Positions 17,638 to 25,907 are shown, counted from the stretch's first letter. The stretch: DNA of 64,000 nt from Yoonia maritima (GCF_003003285.1 NZ_PVTP01000003.1:1-64000), one strand, 5' to 3'. Translations and numbers: made by a program. The notes: generated by a model not told the origin, from the sequence alone.

Positions 17638-18681
17638 ATGAAATCTAATACACTTCTTAGCGCTGTTTCACTTGTTGCGCTTACATCCGCGGCCTCTGCG
17701 CAAGACGCTGATCTACTGGTCTTTGACTATTCCGGCTTTGAAGATCCGGCTTTTCACAGTGGATACGTGGAACTGCACGGCGACGCTCCAACCTTCGCGT
17801 TCTTCGGGGATGAAGACGAAGCATTCCAAAAAATTCGCTCTGGTTTTAAGGCAGATGTCGCACATATCTGCGCTGGCTCTGTAAGCAAATGGACACAAAG
17901 CGGTATTATTGAAGCATGGGATATCGACAAAATCACCGCATATGGTGATTTGGATAGCAATCTAACGGGCACAGATGTTGCCGCCGCTGAAGCAGTCTAT
18001 TTCATCCCGACTGATTTTGGCTCAACAGCCATTGCATATAACCCTGAACAAGTCCCAGCAGATGACGTTGCGACCCTGCAAGTTTTCAAAAACCCCGCTT
18101 ATGCTGGCCGACTTACCTTGCCAGACAACGTCGATGATGCCTACGCGCTGGCCTACCTTGCGACTGGGGTCGATAATTGGACCAACGCAACTGATGAACA
18201 ATTTGAAGCCGCTTCAAATTGGCTGCGTGAAGTTCACCCCAACCTACGCACCTACTGGACGGACCCAGCAGAGCTGGCACAGCTGCTTTCATCTGGCGAA
18301 ATCCTAATTAGCTGGGCATGGAACGAAACCTATCCGGCCATGGTCGAAGAAGAACGGCCAATTGCCTTTCAACGCGAGGCCACAGAAGGCTCATCTCTGT
18401 GGCTATGCGGTTACGTCAACCTTGCTGACAGTCCCGGCGTCGAAGACAAAGCCTATGACTATATGAATGCCATGCTTGCAGATGCATCTGTTGTGCCACT
18501 GCTTGACGCCGGTTACGGCTCTGCAAACGCAGTCGCACTTTCGACCCAAGTCAGCGAGGACGATTTGATCGCATCGGGCCTTGGCACAATAGACGTTCCT
18601 GTTTTGGCGCAACTCCCAATGAGCAACGCAATGCGCGAACGCCAAGCAGAAACGTTTGAGCTCATAAAAGCTGGCTTCTAA
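17638..18681 (+). CDS. Periplasmic solute-binding protein, spermidine/putrescine type (orphan)
   Basis: 347 residues with a Sec signal peptide (MKSNTLLSAVSLVALTSAAS-A). The body has the two-lobed PotD/PotF pattern: FDYSGF at the mature N-terminus, IRSGFKADVAHICAGSVSKW, VYFIPTDFGSTAIAYNPEQV, ISWAWNETYPAMV. Such proteins capture polyamines or similar organic solutes for an ABC importer. No permease or ATPase gene is adjacent, so it is an orphan that must rely on a transporter elsewhere. A hairpin-rich stretch follows the stop. Confidence 0.8.
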   Translation: MKSNTLLSAVSLVALTSAASAQDADLLVFDYSGFEDPAFHSGYVELHGDAPTFAFFGDEDEAFQKIRSGFKADVAHICAGSVSKWTQSGIIEAWDIDKITAYGDLDSNLTGTDVAAAEAVYFIPTDFGSTAIAYNPEQVPADDVATLQVFKNPAYAGRLTLPDNVDDAYALAYLATGVDNWTNATDEQFEAASNWLREVHPNLRTYWTDPAELAQLLSSGEILISWAWNETYPAMVEEERPIAFQREATEGSSLWLCGYVNLADSPGVEDKAYDYMNAMLADASVVPLLDAGYGSANAVALSTQVSEDDLIASGLGTIDVPVLAQLPMSNAMRERQAETFELIKAGF

Positions 18682-18728
18682 ATAGCTATCGCACAGGTGG
18701 CGCCTTAGGTGCCGCCTTTACCGCGTAG

Positions 18729-18746
18729 GGTGGATCTTGATCCACC
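18729..18746. repeat. Perfect inverted repeat, possible dispersed element
   Basis: GGTGGATC-TT-GATCCACC is an 8-bp perfect palindrome inside CGTAGGGTGG...CACCGCAC, preceded by a second hairpin (GGTGGCGCCTTAGGTGCCGCC). The GTAGGGTGG...CCACC form resembles short interspersed palindromes seen in many bacteria. No T-run follows; it may terminate the solute-binding gene imperfectly or be a mobile repeat. Confidence 0.45.
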
Positions 18747-18803
18747 GCACCTGCGACGGTTTAGCCTTTGTATCTTGCGATAAGATCGCTTAAATCTTGC
18801 GGC

Positions 18804-19148
18804 ATGATCAGACGCGGCCTTATCTCATGTATTGTTGTGTTCGCCCTTGCCTTTGTTGGCTTTGGGCATCGCGCTCTTACACCAGCGGTTGATACCCAAG
18901 CGACGGCTTACGTTCTTGCTGGCGGTGACTGGGCCGACATCTGTGGTCAAACTGGTGATCCACGTCACGCCAGAGTTGACCAATGCCTTGCTTGCATTGT
19001 TTCACATGGCTGTTTGACGCCTACTCCTGCACAGTTTCCTGCTCTGCAGCTTGCGACATCCACTCTTTGGATTGGGGAAAACGCATCAATTTCACGTCTT
19101 TCTATTCTTGATTGGGCCTACGCCGCACGTGCGCCTCCATTGGCTTAG
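18804..19148 (+). CDS. DUF2946-like small secreted protein of a copper cluster
   Basis: 114 residues from ATG 18804. One N-terminal hydrophobic segment (LISCIVVFALAFVGFG) is followed by a periplasmic part with cysteines in DICGQTGD and QCLACIVSHGC, the arrangement of DUF2946 proteins, which are often encoded with copper chaperones and TonB receptors. It sits 65 bases before the PCu(A)C gene on the same strand. Metal binding is inferred from Cys/His content and context. No strong ribosome site is seen; GCGGC precedes the start. Confidence 0.5.
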   Translation: MIRRGLISCIVVFALAFVGFGHRALTPAVDTQATAYVLAGGDWADICGQTGDPRHARVDQCLACIVSHGCLTPTPAQFPALQLATSTLWIGENASISRLSILDWAYAARAPPLA

Positions 19149-19213
19149 CGCCGACAACCAACAATCAATGCTATCGTCCGGCCTTTGGCCCGGCCCCTTA
19201 AGAAAGTCGAACC

Positions 19214-19660
19214 ATGAAACTGAATACCCTTATCGCAAGTACATTTCTGCTTCTCACCGCACCAGCTGCATGGGCAGAATCCAACATCACAGTGATGCAC
19301 CCCGCCGCTTTTGAAACAGCACCAACCGCGATGGCTGGCGGTGGCTTCATGCATATTTCAAACGACGGCGACACAGATGATACCCTTCTTGGCGTCGAAG
19401 CCGACTTTCCACGTGTTGAACTGCACACCACGGAATTCACCGATGGCGTCGCAAAAATGATGCATGTCGAAGGTGTCCCAGTTCCGGCGGGCGGAATGGT
19501 TGCGCTCGAGCCGGGCGGTTATCATGTGATGTTCATGGGGTTACAGGGCAACCCATTTGAGGTCGGTGAAACCATTCCCGCAACGTTGATTTTTGAACAT
19601 GCTGGCGAAGTGGATATCACTTTTGAAGTGGTCGAACGCACCATGGAACACAATCACTGA
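19214..19660 (+). CDS. Periplasmic copper chaperone PCu(A)C
   Basis: 148 residues with signal peptide MKLNTLIASTFLLLTAPAAWA. The cupredoxin-like domain contains the Cu(I) site pattern H-x(n)-M-x(21-24)-H-x-M: HTTEFTDGVAKMMHV, then GGYHVMFMGL. A His-containing tail (MEHNH) may add another site. PCu(A)C delivers copper to Cu(A) or Cu(B) of cytochrome oxidase with the help of Sco, which is encoded next. Start supported by AAGAAAG upstream. Confidence 0.88.
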   Translation: MKLNTLIASTFLLLTAPAAWAESNITVMHPAAFETAPTAMAGGGFMHISNDGDTDDTLLGVEADFPRVELHTTEFTDGVAKMMHVEGVPVPAGGMVALEPGGYHVMFMGLQGNPFEVGETIPATLIFEHAGEVDITFEVVERTMEHNH

Positions 19661-19671
19661 TAACCCGACAC

Positions 19672-19695
19672 GCGCCTTCGGCCCACCGAAGGCGC
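19672..19695 (+). promoter_or_regulatory. Intercistronic hairpin between the PCu(A)C and sco genes
   Basis: GCGCCTTCGG-CCCA-CCGAAGGCGC forms a perfect 10-bp stem between the two copper genes, followed by AAAACC rather than a T-run. It is more likely an mRNA-stabilising or processing hairpin, or a partial terminator, than a full stop. The sco ribosome site (AAAGGAG) follows directly. Confidence 0.55.
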
Positions 19696-19714
19696 AAAAC
19701 CAAAGGAGACGGCA

Positions 19715-20323
19715 ATGAAAGCTGTCATTATTGGGACAACAACCCTTATTGCGGCGGCGGGGTTGGGCCTATACACTTGGAATGTATCGCAAAACGCGAC
19801 GCAAATCCCTTGCGGCGATACCGCAGTCGCATCAACAGCGATTGGCGGACCATTCGAGCTCGTATCTGAAACTGGTGAAACCGTCACGGATACAGACGTT
19901 ATCACGAAACCGACACTCGTTTATTTTGGGTACACTTTTTGCCCCGATGTTTGCCCACTTGATAGCGCTCGGAACGCGCAGGCGGCTTACCTTTTGGAAG
20001 ACGAAGGCTACGATATTGGCACTGTATTCATATCGATTGACCCTGACCGCGATACACCGCAGGTCGTGAGTGATTTCACAGAAAACTTTCACGAGGACAT
20101 GATCGGTCTAACCGGATCGGCAGAGCAAGTCAGCGTCGCCTCTAAGGCGTATCGTACTTACTACCGTAAACAAGATGGCGACGATGAATACTACCTCGTC
20201 GATCATTCGACCCAGACATATCTGATGATGCCCGACACCGGGTTCGCGACGTTCTTTAAACGCGACCACACACCCGAACAAATCGCTGAAATTACAGCAT
20301 GTTTTATGGACACTGCAACCTAA
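19715..20323 (+). CDS. Sco/SenC/PrrC family protein (cytochrome oxidase assembly)
   Basis: 202 residues with one N-terminal membrane anchor (about 4-22) and a periplasmic thioredoxin-like domain. The copper/redox site is C76-P-D-V-C80 (TFCPDVCP), with the distal His in VDHSTQ at about residue 164. Sco proteins hold Cu(I)/Cu(II) and metallate or reduce the Cu(A) centre of subunit II. The gene follows the PCu(A)C gene with a good AAAGGAG site. In Rhodobacter the homologue PrrC is tied to redox signalling, but no prr genes are visible here. Confidence 0.88.
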   Translation: MKAVIIGTTTLIAAAGLGLYTWNVSQNATQIPCGDTAVASTAIGGPFELVSETGETVTDTDVITKPTLVYFGYTFCPDVCPLDSARNAQAAYLLEDEGYDIGTVFISIDPDRDTPQVVSDFTENFHEDMIGLTGSAEQVSVASKAYRTYYRKQDGDDEYYLVDHSTQTYLMMPDTGFATFFKRDHTPEQIAEITACFMDTAT

Positions 20324-20341
20324 CAACTTTCCCCGCGCCAT

Positions 20342-20355
20342 TTGATCTGGCGCAA
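20342..20355 (+). promoter_or_regulatory. FNR/FnrL-like box upstream of hemN
   Basis: TTGAT-CTGG-CGCAA agrees with TTGAT-N4-ATCAA at eight of ten fixed positions and keeps the TTG-N8-CAA core. It is centred about 42 bases before the hemN start and lies in the loop of a CCCCGCGCC...GGCGCGGGG inverted repeat (20331-20371). FnrL control of oxygen-independent heme synthesis is known in Rhodobacter; binding here is inferred. Confidence 0.5.
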
Positions 20356-20390
20356 ATACACAGGCGCGGGGATATGCCATTTCAGGCGAC

Positions 20391-21740
20391 ATGAATAATA
20401 TGTCACGCCTTCGCCAACACGGATTATTCGATACCCGTGTGCCCCGCTATACCAGCTACCCGCCTGCAACCGCGTTTTCCGCGCAGACCGGAGTAGCGTT
20501 TCAGTCTGAATGCTTACGCACTCTCGACGCCGACAACCCCGTGTCTGTCTACGTTCACATCCCATTTTGTGAACGCCTATGCTGGTTCTGCGCCTGCCGC
20601 ACGCAAGGCACAACGACACTCAAACCGGTTGAAACCTACCTGACATCCCTAAAAGCAGAACTAGAATTATTGCGAAAAACTTTGCCCGCTGGGGTGAAAA
20701 TGGCGCAGCTGCATTGGGGTGGTGGCACGCCAACCATTTTGACGCCAGACATGATCCGGGACCTCGCGACCGCAATCATGGATGTTATCCCTCCTGCCGC
20801 AAACTTTCAATTCTCAGTTGAGGTTGACCCTACACTTGTCGATGACGCCAAAATTGAGGCGCTCGCAGCAGTGGGTATGACGCGGGCAAGCATTGGCATT
20901 CAAGATTTTGCACCTGATGTTCAAGCGGCTATCGGCCGTGAACAAAGCTTTGAAACCACGCGCTACTGCGTCGAAAGCCTACGTGCGACAGGGGTTACAT
21001 CGTTAAACGCCGATCTGGTTTATGGGCTACCTCATCAAAACGCTAGAAAGCTGGATGATACGATTTCAAAAGTCATGCAACTGGATCCCGACCGCATTGC
21101 CTTGTTTGGCTATGCCCATGTGCCTAACTTTGCGAAACGCCAACAGCTTATTCCCAACGCAGCATTACCAGATGAAGAAACGCGCTACCAACTTACCCAA
21201 CAAGCCGCCCGCGCGTTTGGAGCAAGCGGATACGAAGCCATTGGTATCGACCATTTTGCAAAGCCAGAAGATTCGCTTACAACTGCGCGAAATCACGGAC
21301 AACTACGCCGCAATTTTCAGGGCTACACCGACGACACCAGTCAAAGCCTAATTGGAATCGGCGCCTCATCAATCTCGCAATTCGCGCAAGGTTATATGCA
21401 AAACGCATCCACGACAGCCGCTTACATTCAGCGGATTATTGGCGAAAACTTGGCTGGTCATCGTGGTTATCACCTGTCCGCATCGGACAGACCGCGCGCT
21501 GCGGCGATCAACATGCTGATGTGCCAGTTCGAAATTGATCTAAGCGCGTTAGATGAATTTCCAGACGCGTGTGCGCTCACCCCGATCCACGATGCGTTGC
21601 TTGTCGATTTTGCTGGTCTTGTTGTGCGTGACGACAATATTTTGCGGATCACACCCGAAGGTCGACCACTCACCCGTATCATCGCACAACGCTATGACAA
21701 CGTTAGCGATACAACGGCACAGTATTCACAAGCGTCTTGA
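20391..21740 (+). CDS. hemN: Oxygen-independent coproporphyrinogen III dehydrogenase
   Basis: 449 residues. RVPRYTSYPPAT at the N-terminus and the radical-SAM cluster site C60-x3-C64-x2-C67 with the extra A-C69 (CERLCWFCAC) are those of true HemN rather than HemW. LHWGGGTPT and the EVDP strand follow, then the SAM-binding region VYGLPHQ. It decarboxylates two propionates of coproporphyrinogen III without oxygen. An FNR-like box precedes it. The next gene ends one base past its stop on the other strand. Confidence 0.93.
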   Translation: MNNMSRLRQHGLFDTRVPRYTSYPPATAFSAQTGVAFQSECLRTLDADNPVSVYVHIPFCERLCWFCACRTQGTTTLKPVETYLTSLKAELELLRKTLPAGVKMAQLHWGGGTPTILTPDMIRDLATAIMDVIPPAANFQFSVEVDPTLVDDAKIEALAAVGMTRASIGIQDFAPDVQAAIGREQSFETTRYCVESLRATGVTSLNADLVYGLPHQNARKLDDTISKVMQLDPDRIALFGYAHVPNFAKRQQLIPNAALPDEETRYQLTQQAARAFGASGYEAIGIDHFAKPEDSLTTARNHGQLRRNFQGYTDDTSQSLIGIGASSISQFAQGYMQNASTTAAYIQRIIGENLAGHRGYHLSASDRPRAAAINMLMCQFEIDLSALDEFPDACALTPIHDALLVDFAGLVVRDDNILRITPEGRPLTRIIAQRYDNVSDTTAQYSQAS

Positions 21741-22604
21741 TCAAAATCCGTAAGAAACAGCCGCAGCGACAGCAAGCCCTTCGTCTGCGGCATGGACCAT
21801 TATGAAATCAGTGCTGATCCCAAGGTCAAACGCATATGCAACGCCCAGACCGATCGCAGGGTCTGTGCCTTCGGTTTGCCGCAGCAATGCGGTTAGCTCT
21901 GTATCGTCGTGAATATCAAATTCGGCAAACATTTCAGCGGTATGTCCAGCATCATTTGCCTCAGCTGCATACAGCCCAAGACCTAGGCGTGCAGGCCCAG
22001 CATCATAGCGCAGCTGCGTCTTTGCATTCCAATCCCAAGCTGAATTTTCTGATACGGCCTCGGCGGCCAAATCGACATCCCATTGACCTGAAGCAACGCT
22101 GGTACCAATGCCGTATATCGTAATGTCGGTATCCGGCACGCCATGCACAGAAATGCTAAGGTCACGCACGTGATCGCTGTAGACCGCGCCATAAGGGAGG
22201 AATTCAGATTCGGTCATAACCCCGTCGGTTGCCCGGCTACGGGTTGTGCTAATACTGAAAAGCGCGAGACGCGGCATCAGCTGCGTCAGTCCAGAAACAG
22301 CAAAGCGATCATATGCAGGTCGCGGAAAACCCAGTTCGATTTTGTGACCATTCTGGGTCCATGTCGCAGACGCATATGTTTCATGTAAGCGTCCGACGAC
22401 ACCAAACATGCCCAGTTCTGCGCCCCAAGCCCTCTCGCCCACCGATAGGTTAAAGTTACCAAAAAGATATCCACCGTCAAAGGTGTCTGTCTTTAAATGG
22501 CCCAAAGAAATTTGGTTGGTATCTTCTGCCTGCGACTGTCCAAAGGGGCTAACAACGACAAAGATTGCGGCGACATAGGTCACAGCGGGGATTAATTTTA
22601 ACAT
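21741..22604 (-). CDS. Outer-membrane beta-barrel-like protein, porin-related
   Basis: 287 residues with a signal peptide ending near QSQA-ED. The rest is alternating strands with many Gly and aromatic residues (GGYLFGNFNLSVGERAWGAEL, YDAGPARLGLGLYAAEA) and the chain ends in aromatic YGF, as expected for an outer-membrane barrel folded by BAM. It resembles the small porin-like proteins of Rhodobacterales but I cannot name a family with certainty. Function unknown; a substrate channel is a guess. It is convergent with hemN, with no space for a terminator between them. Confidence 0.6.
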   Translation of the reverse strand: MLKLIPAVTYVAAIFVVVSPFGQSQAEDTNQISLGHLKTDTFDGGYLFGNFNLSVGERAWGAELGMFGVVGRLHETYASATWTQNGHKIELGFPRPAYDRFAVSGLTQLMPRLALFSISTTRSRATDGVMTESEFLPYGAVYSDHVRDLSISVHGVPDTDITIYGIGTSVASGQWDVDLAAEAVSENSAWDWNAKTQLRYDAGPARLGLGLYAAEANDAGHTAEMFAEFDIHDDTELTALLRQTEGTDPAIGLGVAYAFDLGISTDFIMVHAADEGLAVAAAVSYGF

Positions 22605-22789
22605 CTAACTTAAGCACTCGCAATTTTTTCGGGACGCGTAGCGGTTCAGCAAAAAGATGACCACCCCGGCACGAGCAAAACCACCTTAAAAGCGTCAAAC
22701 GCACTAAGATGTGATCGCAGCGGGCAAGTTGCACACCTGCATTCGCCCACTTGCACAACCCCGCCTGAACACCTATCTGTAACTTGTCC

Positions 22790-23095
22790 TTCGGGACTAT
22801 GAACATAAACGCGCTCGTAATAAGCGGATCGGACCAGGGGGCGGTACCCTGCGTCTCCACCAAAAACTGCTCATTTGGCAGCCATGGGGACGAAATAGGA
22901 TCGACGAACGTCTAAAGGGGTTTGCTTTGTTTCGGTGAGACACCACCGTTATCGGTTCATCAAAGCTAGTTGCAAATGACAACAAAGCACCGATGGCTCT
23001 CGCAGCGTAAGCTGTGCGAAATATCGAAAACTTAAGTCCATAGGCTCGCAGCTTATGGCGGGGTTCGCAGGTACCTGGCAACAGAAACCTGCACC
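22790..23095 (+). ncRNA. ssrA: Circularly permuted (two-piece) tmRNA
   Basis: The gene is permuted in the alphaproteobacterial way. The acceptor piece comes first and ends CAGGG-GGCGGTA-CCCTG-CGTCTCC-ACCA (CCA at 22860-22862). About 23 spacer bases follow, then the coding piece beginning GGGGACGAAATAGGATCGACG at 22886. GGGGACG pairs with CGTCTCC to form the seven-base acceptor stem (one G-T). The tag frame at 22972-23010 reads ANDNKAPMALAA then TAA. Pseudoknot-like hairpins follow, to about 23092. The outer ends are estimated. Trans-translation frees stalled ribosomes and marks the nascent chain for ClpXP. The 180 bases upstream presumably hold its promoter. Confidence 0.92.
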
Positions 23096-23098
23096 TAA

Positions 23099-23725
23099 CT
23101 CCCCCGCTTCAATATATTTGCAATTGTCGGCTGCGATACAGCTCTTGTCCTTAGTATAGACGTATCGAACTCTATTGATGTCGCAGAGTACCGGCTGCAA
23201 ACCGATGGAATGGCAGACGCATTGCGTGACCCTGAAATCGTCGCTGCGATGGTCGAAGGCGAAGTCCCAATCGCGGTCATGCAATGGTCGGGATCGGATA
23301 AACAGCAGCTTTCGATACCTTGGACAACCATTCGTACATCATTAGACGCAAATCTGTTGGCCGATCGTGCTCGATTGATGGAACGCGCGTTTATCCTATC
23401 AGACACTGCGCCTGCCGAAGCGATCCACTTTGCGCTAGGGCTTTTTGACAGCGCGCCAGATTGCGAGCGTCAGGTGATCGACATTTCAGGTGACGGTACG
23501 CCGAATGGTGGCAGCGACGTCAATCTTGCGCGCCAAGCCGCGGAACGCTCCGATGTGACCATCAACGCCATTGCAATTGAATCCATGGGGCTAGCCATCA
23601 CGAATTTCTATCGTGGTGCCGTTATTACCCGCGACGGTTTTGCTATGACAGCACGCACACACCGCAATTACCCCGAAGCCATCCGAGCAAAGATCCTGCG
23701 CGAACTTAGTAAAGTTATTGGATAG
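23099..23725 (+). pseudogene. DUF1194 (VWA-like) gene without a start codon
   Basis: The frame from 23099 to the stop encodes a DUF1194 protein: CDTALVLSIDVSNSIDVAEY at its start carries the DxSxS MIDAS metal site, followed by RQVIDISGDGTPNGG and TINAIAI. The family normally has a signal peptide before this Cys-Asp. Here, upstream of the Cys there are only eleven sense codons without ATG, GTG or TTG, then a stop (TAA at 23096) that lies in the end of the tmRNA gene. An ATG at 23210 would give 171 residues but lose the MIDAS loop. A 5' truncation is the simplest explanation; initiation at ATT is a remote alternative. Confidence 0.65.
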
Positions 23726-23837
23726 TATTGACCTAACTGGTTTCATTTCGCATCAATGCAGCATGGGGTCCGCGAACACCCCGTAAGGTTCAGGCCAAAG
23801 CGTCGCATCCACTGACCACTTTTCAGAAAGGATGCAC

Positions 23838-24617
23838 ATGGCTGCTTTGAACGAAATCTCACCCGCGAACTTGATGCGCTTAATCGGCACACCGCAATGT
23901 CCCGTGCTGATTGACGTTTGCATTGATCCCGACTTTGCCGATGATCCCTATCTTATTCCAACCGCGCAACGACACCCGCATACTGACATCGACGGGATTG
24001 TCGCGCGGTCTGCAGACAAACAGACAATTATTATCTGCCAAAAGGGTTTAAAACTTTCGCATGGCGTTGCTGCCCGACTGCGTAGCCGAGGTATTGACGC
24101 ACAGGCATTGGAAGGCGGGAATATAGCTTGGAAAAATGCACAGCTTCCCCGCGTTCCCGCCGCAAAAGTCCCCGGATCGCTTTGGGTGACTCGCCACCGG
24201 CCCAAGATCGACCGCATTGCATGCCCTTGGCTGATTAAGAGGTTTGTTGATCCTTTTGCAGAGTTCATGTTCGTCCCACCCGCCCAAGTCTTAGATGTCG
24301 CTGATCGTTTCGGCGCCACGCCATTTGATATTGCAGATACGCATTGGGGCCACAGAGGCGATCAATGCACCTTTGACACCATGTTGGACGAATTCGAGTT
24401 GCATACCCCTTCCCTAGACACATTGACGACGGTGGTGCGGGCTGCAGATACAAACCGGCATGCGCTTGCCCCACAGGCAGCGGGATTGCTTGCGATATCA
24501 GTTGGGCTTTCGCGTATGTATCGCAATGACGACGCGCAGCTAATCGCTGGAATGGAAATATATGACGCGCTTTATCGCTGGGCACGTGATGCGCAGGATG
24601 AAACCCATGATTTCTGA
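23838..24617 (+). CDS. Rhodanese-ChrB fusion (chromate resistance regulator/enzyme)
   Basis: 259 residues from the second of two ATGs (AGAAAGGA is best spaced for it). Residues about 1-100 form a rhodanese domain with Cys in IIICQKGLKLSHG, and ALEGGNIAWK before the second domain. From about residue 115 (GSLWVTRHRPKIDRIACPWLIKRFVDP) the protein is a ChrB C-terminal domain, with WGHRGDQCTFDTML and a terminal YDALYRWA. ChrB-type proteins sit next to ChrA transporters and are implicated in chromate sensing or resistance. The fusion with a sulfurtransferase domain is known in proteobacteria. It overlaps chrA. Confidence 0.82.
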   Translation: MAALNEISPANLMRLIGTPQCPVLIDVCIDPDFADDPYLIPTAQRHPHTDIDGIVARSADKQTIIICQKGLKLSHGVAARLRSRGIDAQALEGGNIAWKNAQLPRVPAAKVPGSLWVTRHRPKIDRIACPWLIKRFVDPFAEFMFVPPAQVLDVADRFGATPFDIADTHWGHRGDQCTFDTMLDEFELHTPSLDTLTTVVRAADTNRHALAPQAAGLLAISVGLSRMYRNDDAQLIAGMEIYDALYRWARDAQDETHDF

Positions 24618-25848
24618 ACTTATTCGTGTATTTGGCCGTATCGGATTGCTATCCTTCGGTGGGCCAGCGGCGCAGATTGCATTGATGCACAAAGAACTGG
24701 TCGAGGATCGTCCTTGGCTCTCTGAGGATGAATACCTCAAGGCGCTGTCGTTTTGCATGCTGCTACCCGGGCCCGAGGCAATGCAGTTGGCCACCTATGC
24801 TGGCTGGAAACGCGCTGGCATTCTCGGTGGTCTCATTGGTGGTGGCTTGTTCGTTATCCCCGGCGCGATTGTCATCACCCTGCTGGCTCTGGCTTACGGT
24901 GCTTATGGTGATCTTCCGCTTGTCCAATCACTGTTCTTGGGGGTCAAAGCCTGTGTTGTCGTAATTGTGATCCAAGCCCTGATTAAGATCGCAAAGCGCG
25001 CTTTGAAACAGCCAGCACATAACATGATCGCAATCGCCGCGTTTGTCGCGCTTTTCTTTTTTGCCACGCCTTTTCCGCTGGTTGTTCTGAGTGCGGGGCT
25101 GATTGGAGCATTTTTTCAAGCCCCTACAACAAACAATTTAGACGCCAAACTACCCAGCCTGCGGAAGACTATCACGACGATCATGATCGGCCTCGCGATT
25201 TGGGCAGCACCCTTGATTATTGTCGCTATAACCCAACAAAAGTTCCTTTTAGAAGTTGGCAAGTTCTTTTCTGTCTTGGCCGTCGTCACCTTTGGAGGTG
25301 CATACGCTGTTCTAGCTTACATGACCCAAGAGGTCGTCGTTTCCTATCAATGGCTTAACACCGATCAAATGATGGATGCGCTGGGTCTTGCAGAGACAAC
25401 ACCGGGACCGCTGATACTTGTCACCCAATTTGTTGGCATGATCGCAGGCTTAGCGCAGGGCGGAACAGCTTTGGCGTTAGCGGCTGGAGCGTTAACCCTT
25501 TGGGTTACCTTTGTCCCTTGTTTTATTTGGATATTTGCCGGGGCACCACTAATTGACTGGCTTGATAGCCGGCCGCGGCTTCGTGGGGCGCTCGCTGCGA
25601 TCACAGCAGCCGTGGTTGGGGTCATCGCCAACCTATCTCTCTGGTTTGCGCTTCACGTATTCTTTGACCAAATCACCACCCATGAATGGGGTATCTTTTC
25701 GCTGATTTGGCCAAGCTTTGCATCGATCCAGCCTGCAGCTGTGGCACTAGCAGTATTATCGGGATTTCTACTACTTGGAAAAAACTGGTCCTTACCACTT
25801 GTTTTACTGATCTCGGCACTCGCGGGGCTAATCATCGGCGCATTCTGA
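24607..25848 (+). CDS. chrA: Chromate transporter ChrA (long-chain, two-domain)
   Basis: About 413 residues (ATG 24607; ATG 24598 is possible). The two homologous halves of long-chain CHR transporters are visible: RIGLLSFGGPAAQIALMHKELV and AMQLATYAGWKRAG in the first, VTFGGAYAVLAYMTQEVV and GLAETTPGPLILVTQFVGM in the second, with ten or more helices overall. It exports chromate (or related oxyanions) using the membrane potential. It overlaps the ChrB-like gene, so the two are translationally coupled. Confidence 0.9.
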   Translation: MISELIRVFGRIGLLSFGGPAAQIALMHKELVEDRPWLSEDEYLKALSFCMLLPGPEAMQLATYAGWKRAGILGGLIGGGLFVIPGAIVITLLALAYGAYGDLPLVQSLFLGVKACVVVIVIQALIKIAKRALKQPAHNMIAIAAFVALFFFATPFPLVVLSAGLIGAFFQAPTTNNLDAKLPSLRKTITTIMIGLAIWAAPLIIVAITQQKFLLEVGKFFSVLAVVTFGGAYAVLAYMTQEVVVSYQWLNTDQMMDALGLAETTPGPLILVTQFVGMIAGLAQGGTALALAAGALTLWVTFVPCFIWIFAGAPLIDWLDSRPRLRGALAAITAAVVGVIANLSLWFALHVFFDQITTHEWGIFSLIWPSFASIQPAAVALAVLSGFLLLGKNWSLPLVLLISALAGLIIGAF

Positions 25849-25907
25849 AACCGCCCCCTTTTCACTCGCCAAAAACCACGTATGCTAAGGGTAAGAAATG
25901 TGGGGAA

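Noticed and set aside
22549..22863. Minus-strand frame starting VETQGTAPWSDPL
   Set aside because: It is the antisense of the tmRNA acceptor piece, a frequent false gene call; the tmRNA on the plus strand is certain.
23210..23725. Annotating the DUF1194 gene from the ATG at 23210 as intact
   Set aside because: This start discards the conserved MIDAS segment that is plainly encoded in frame just upstream.
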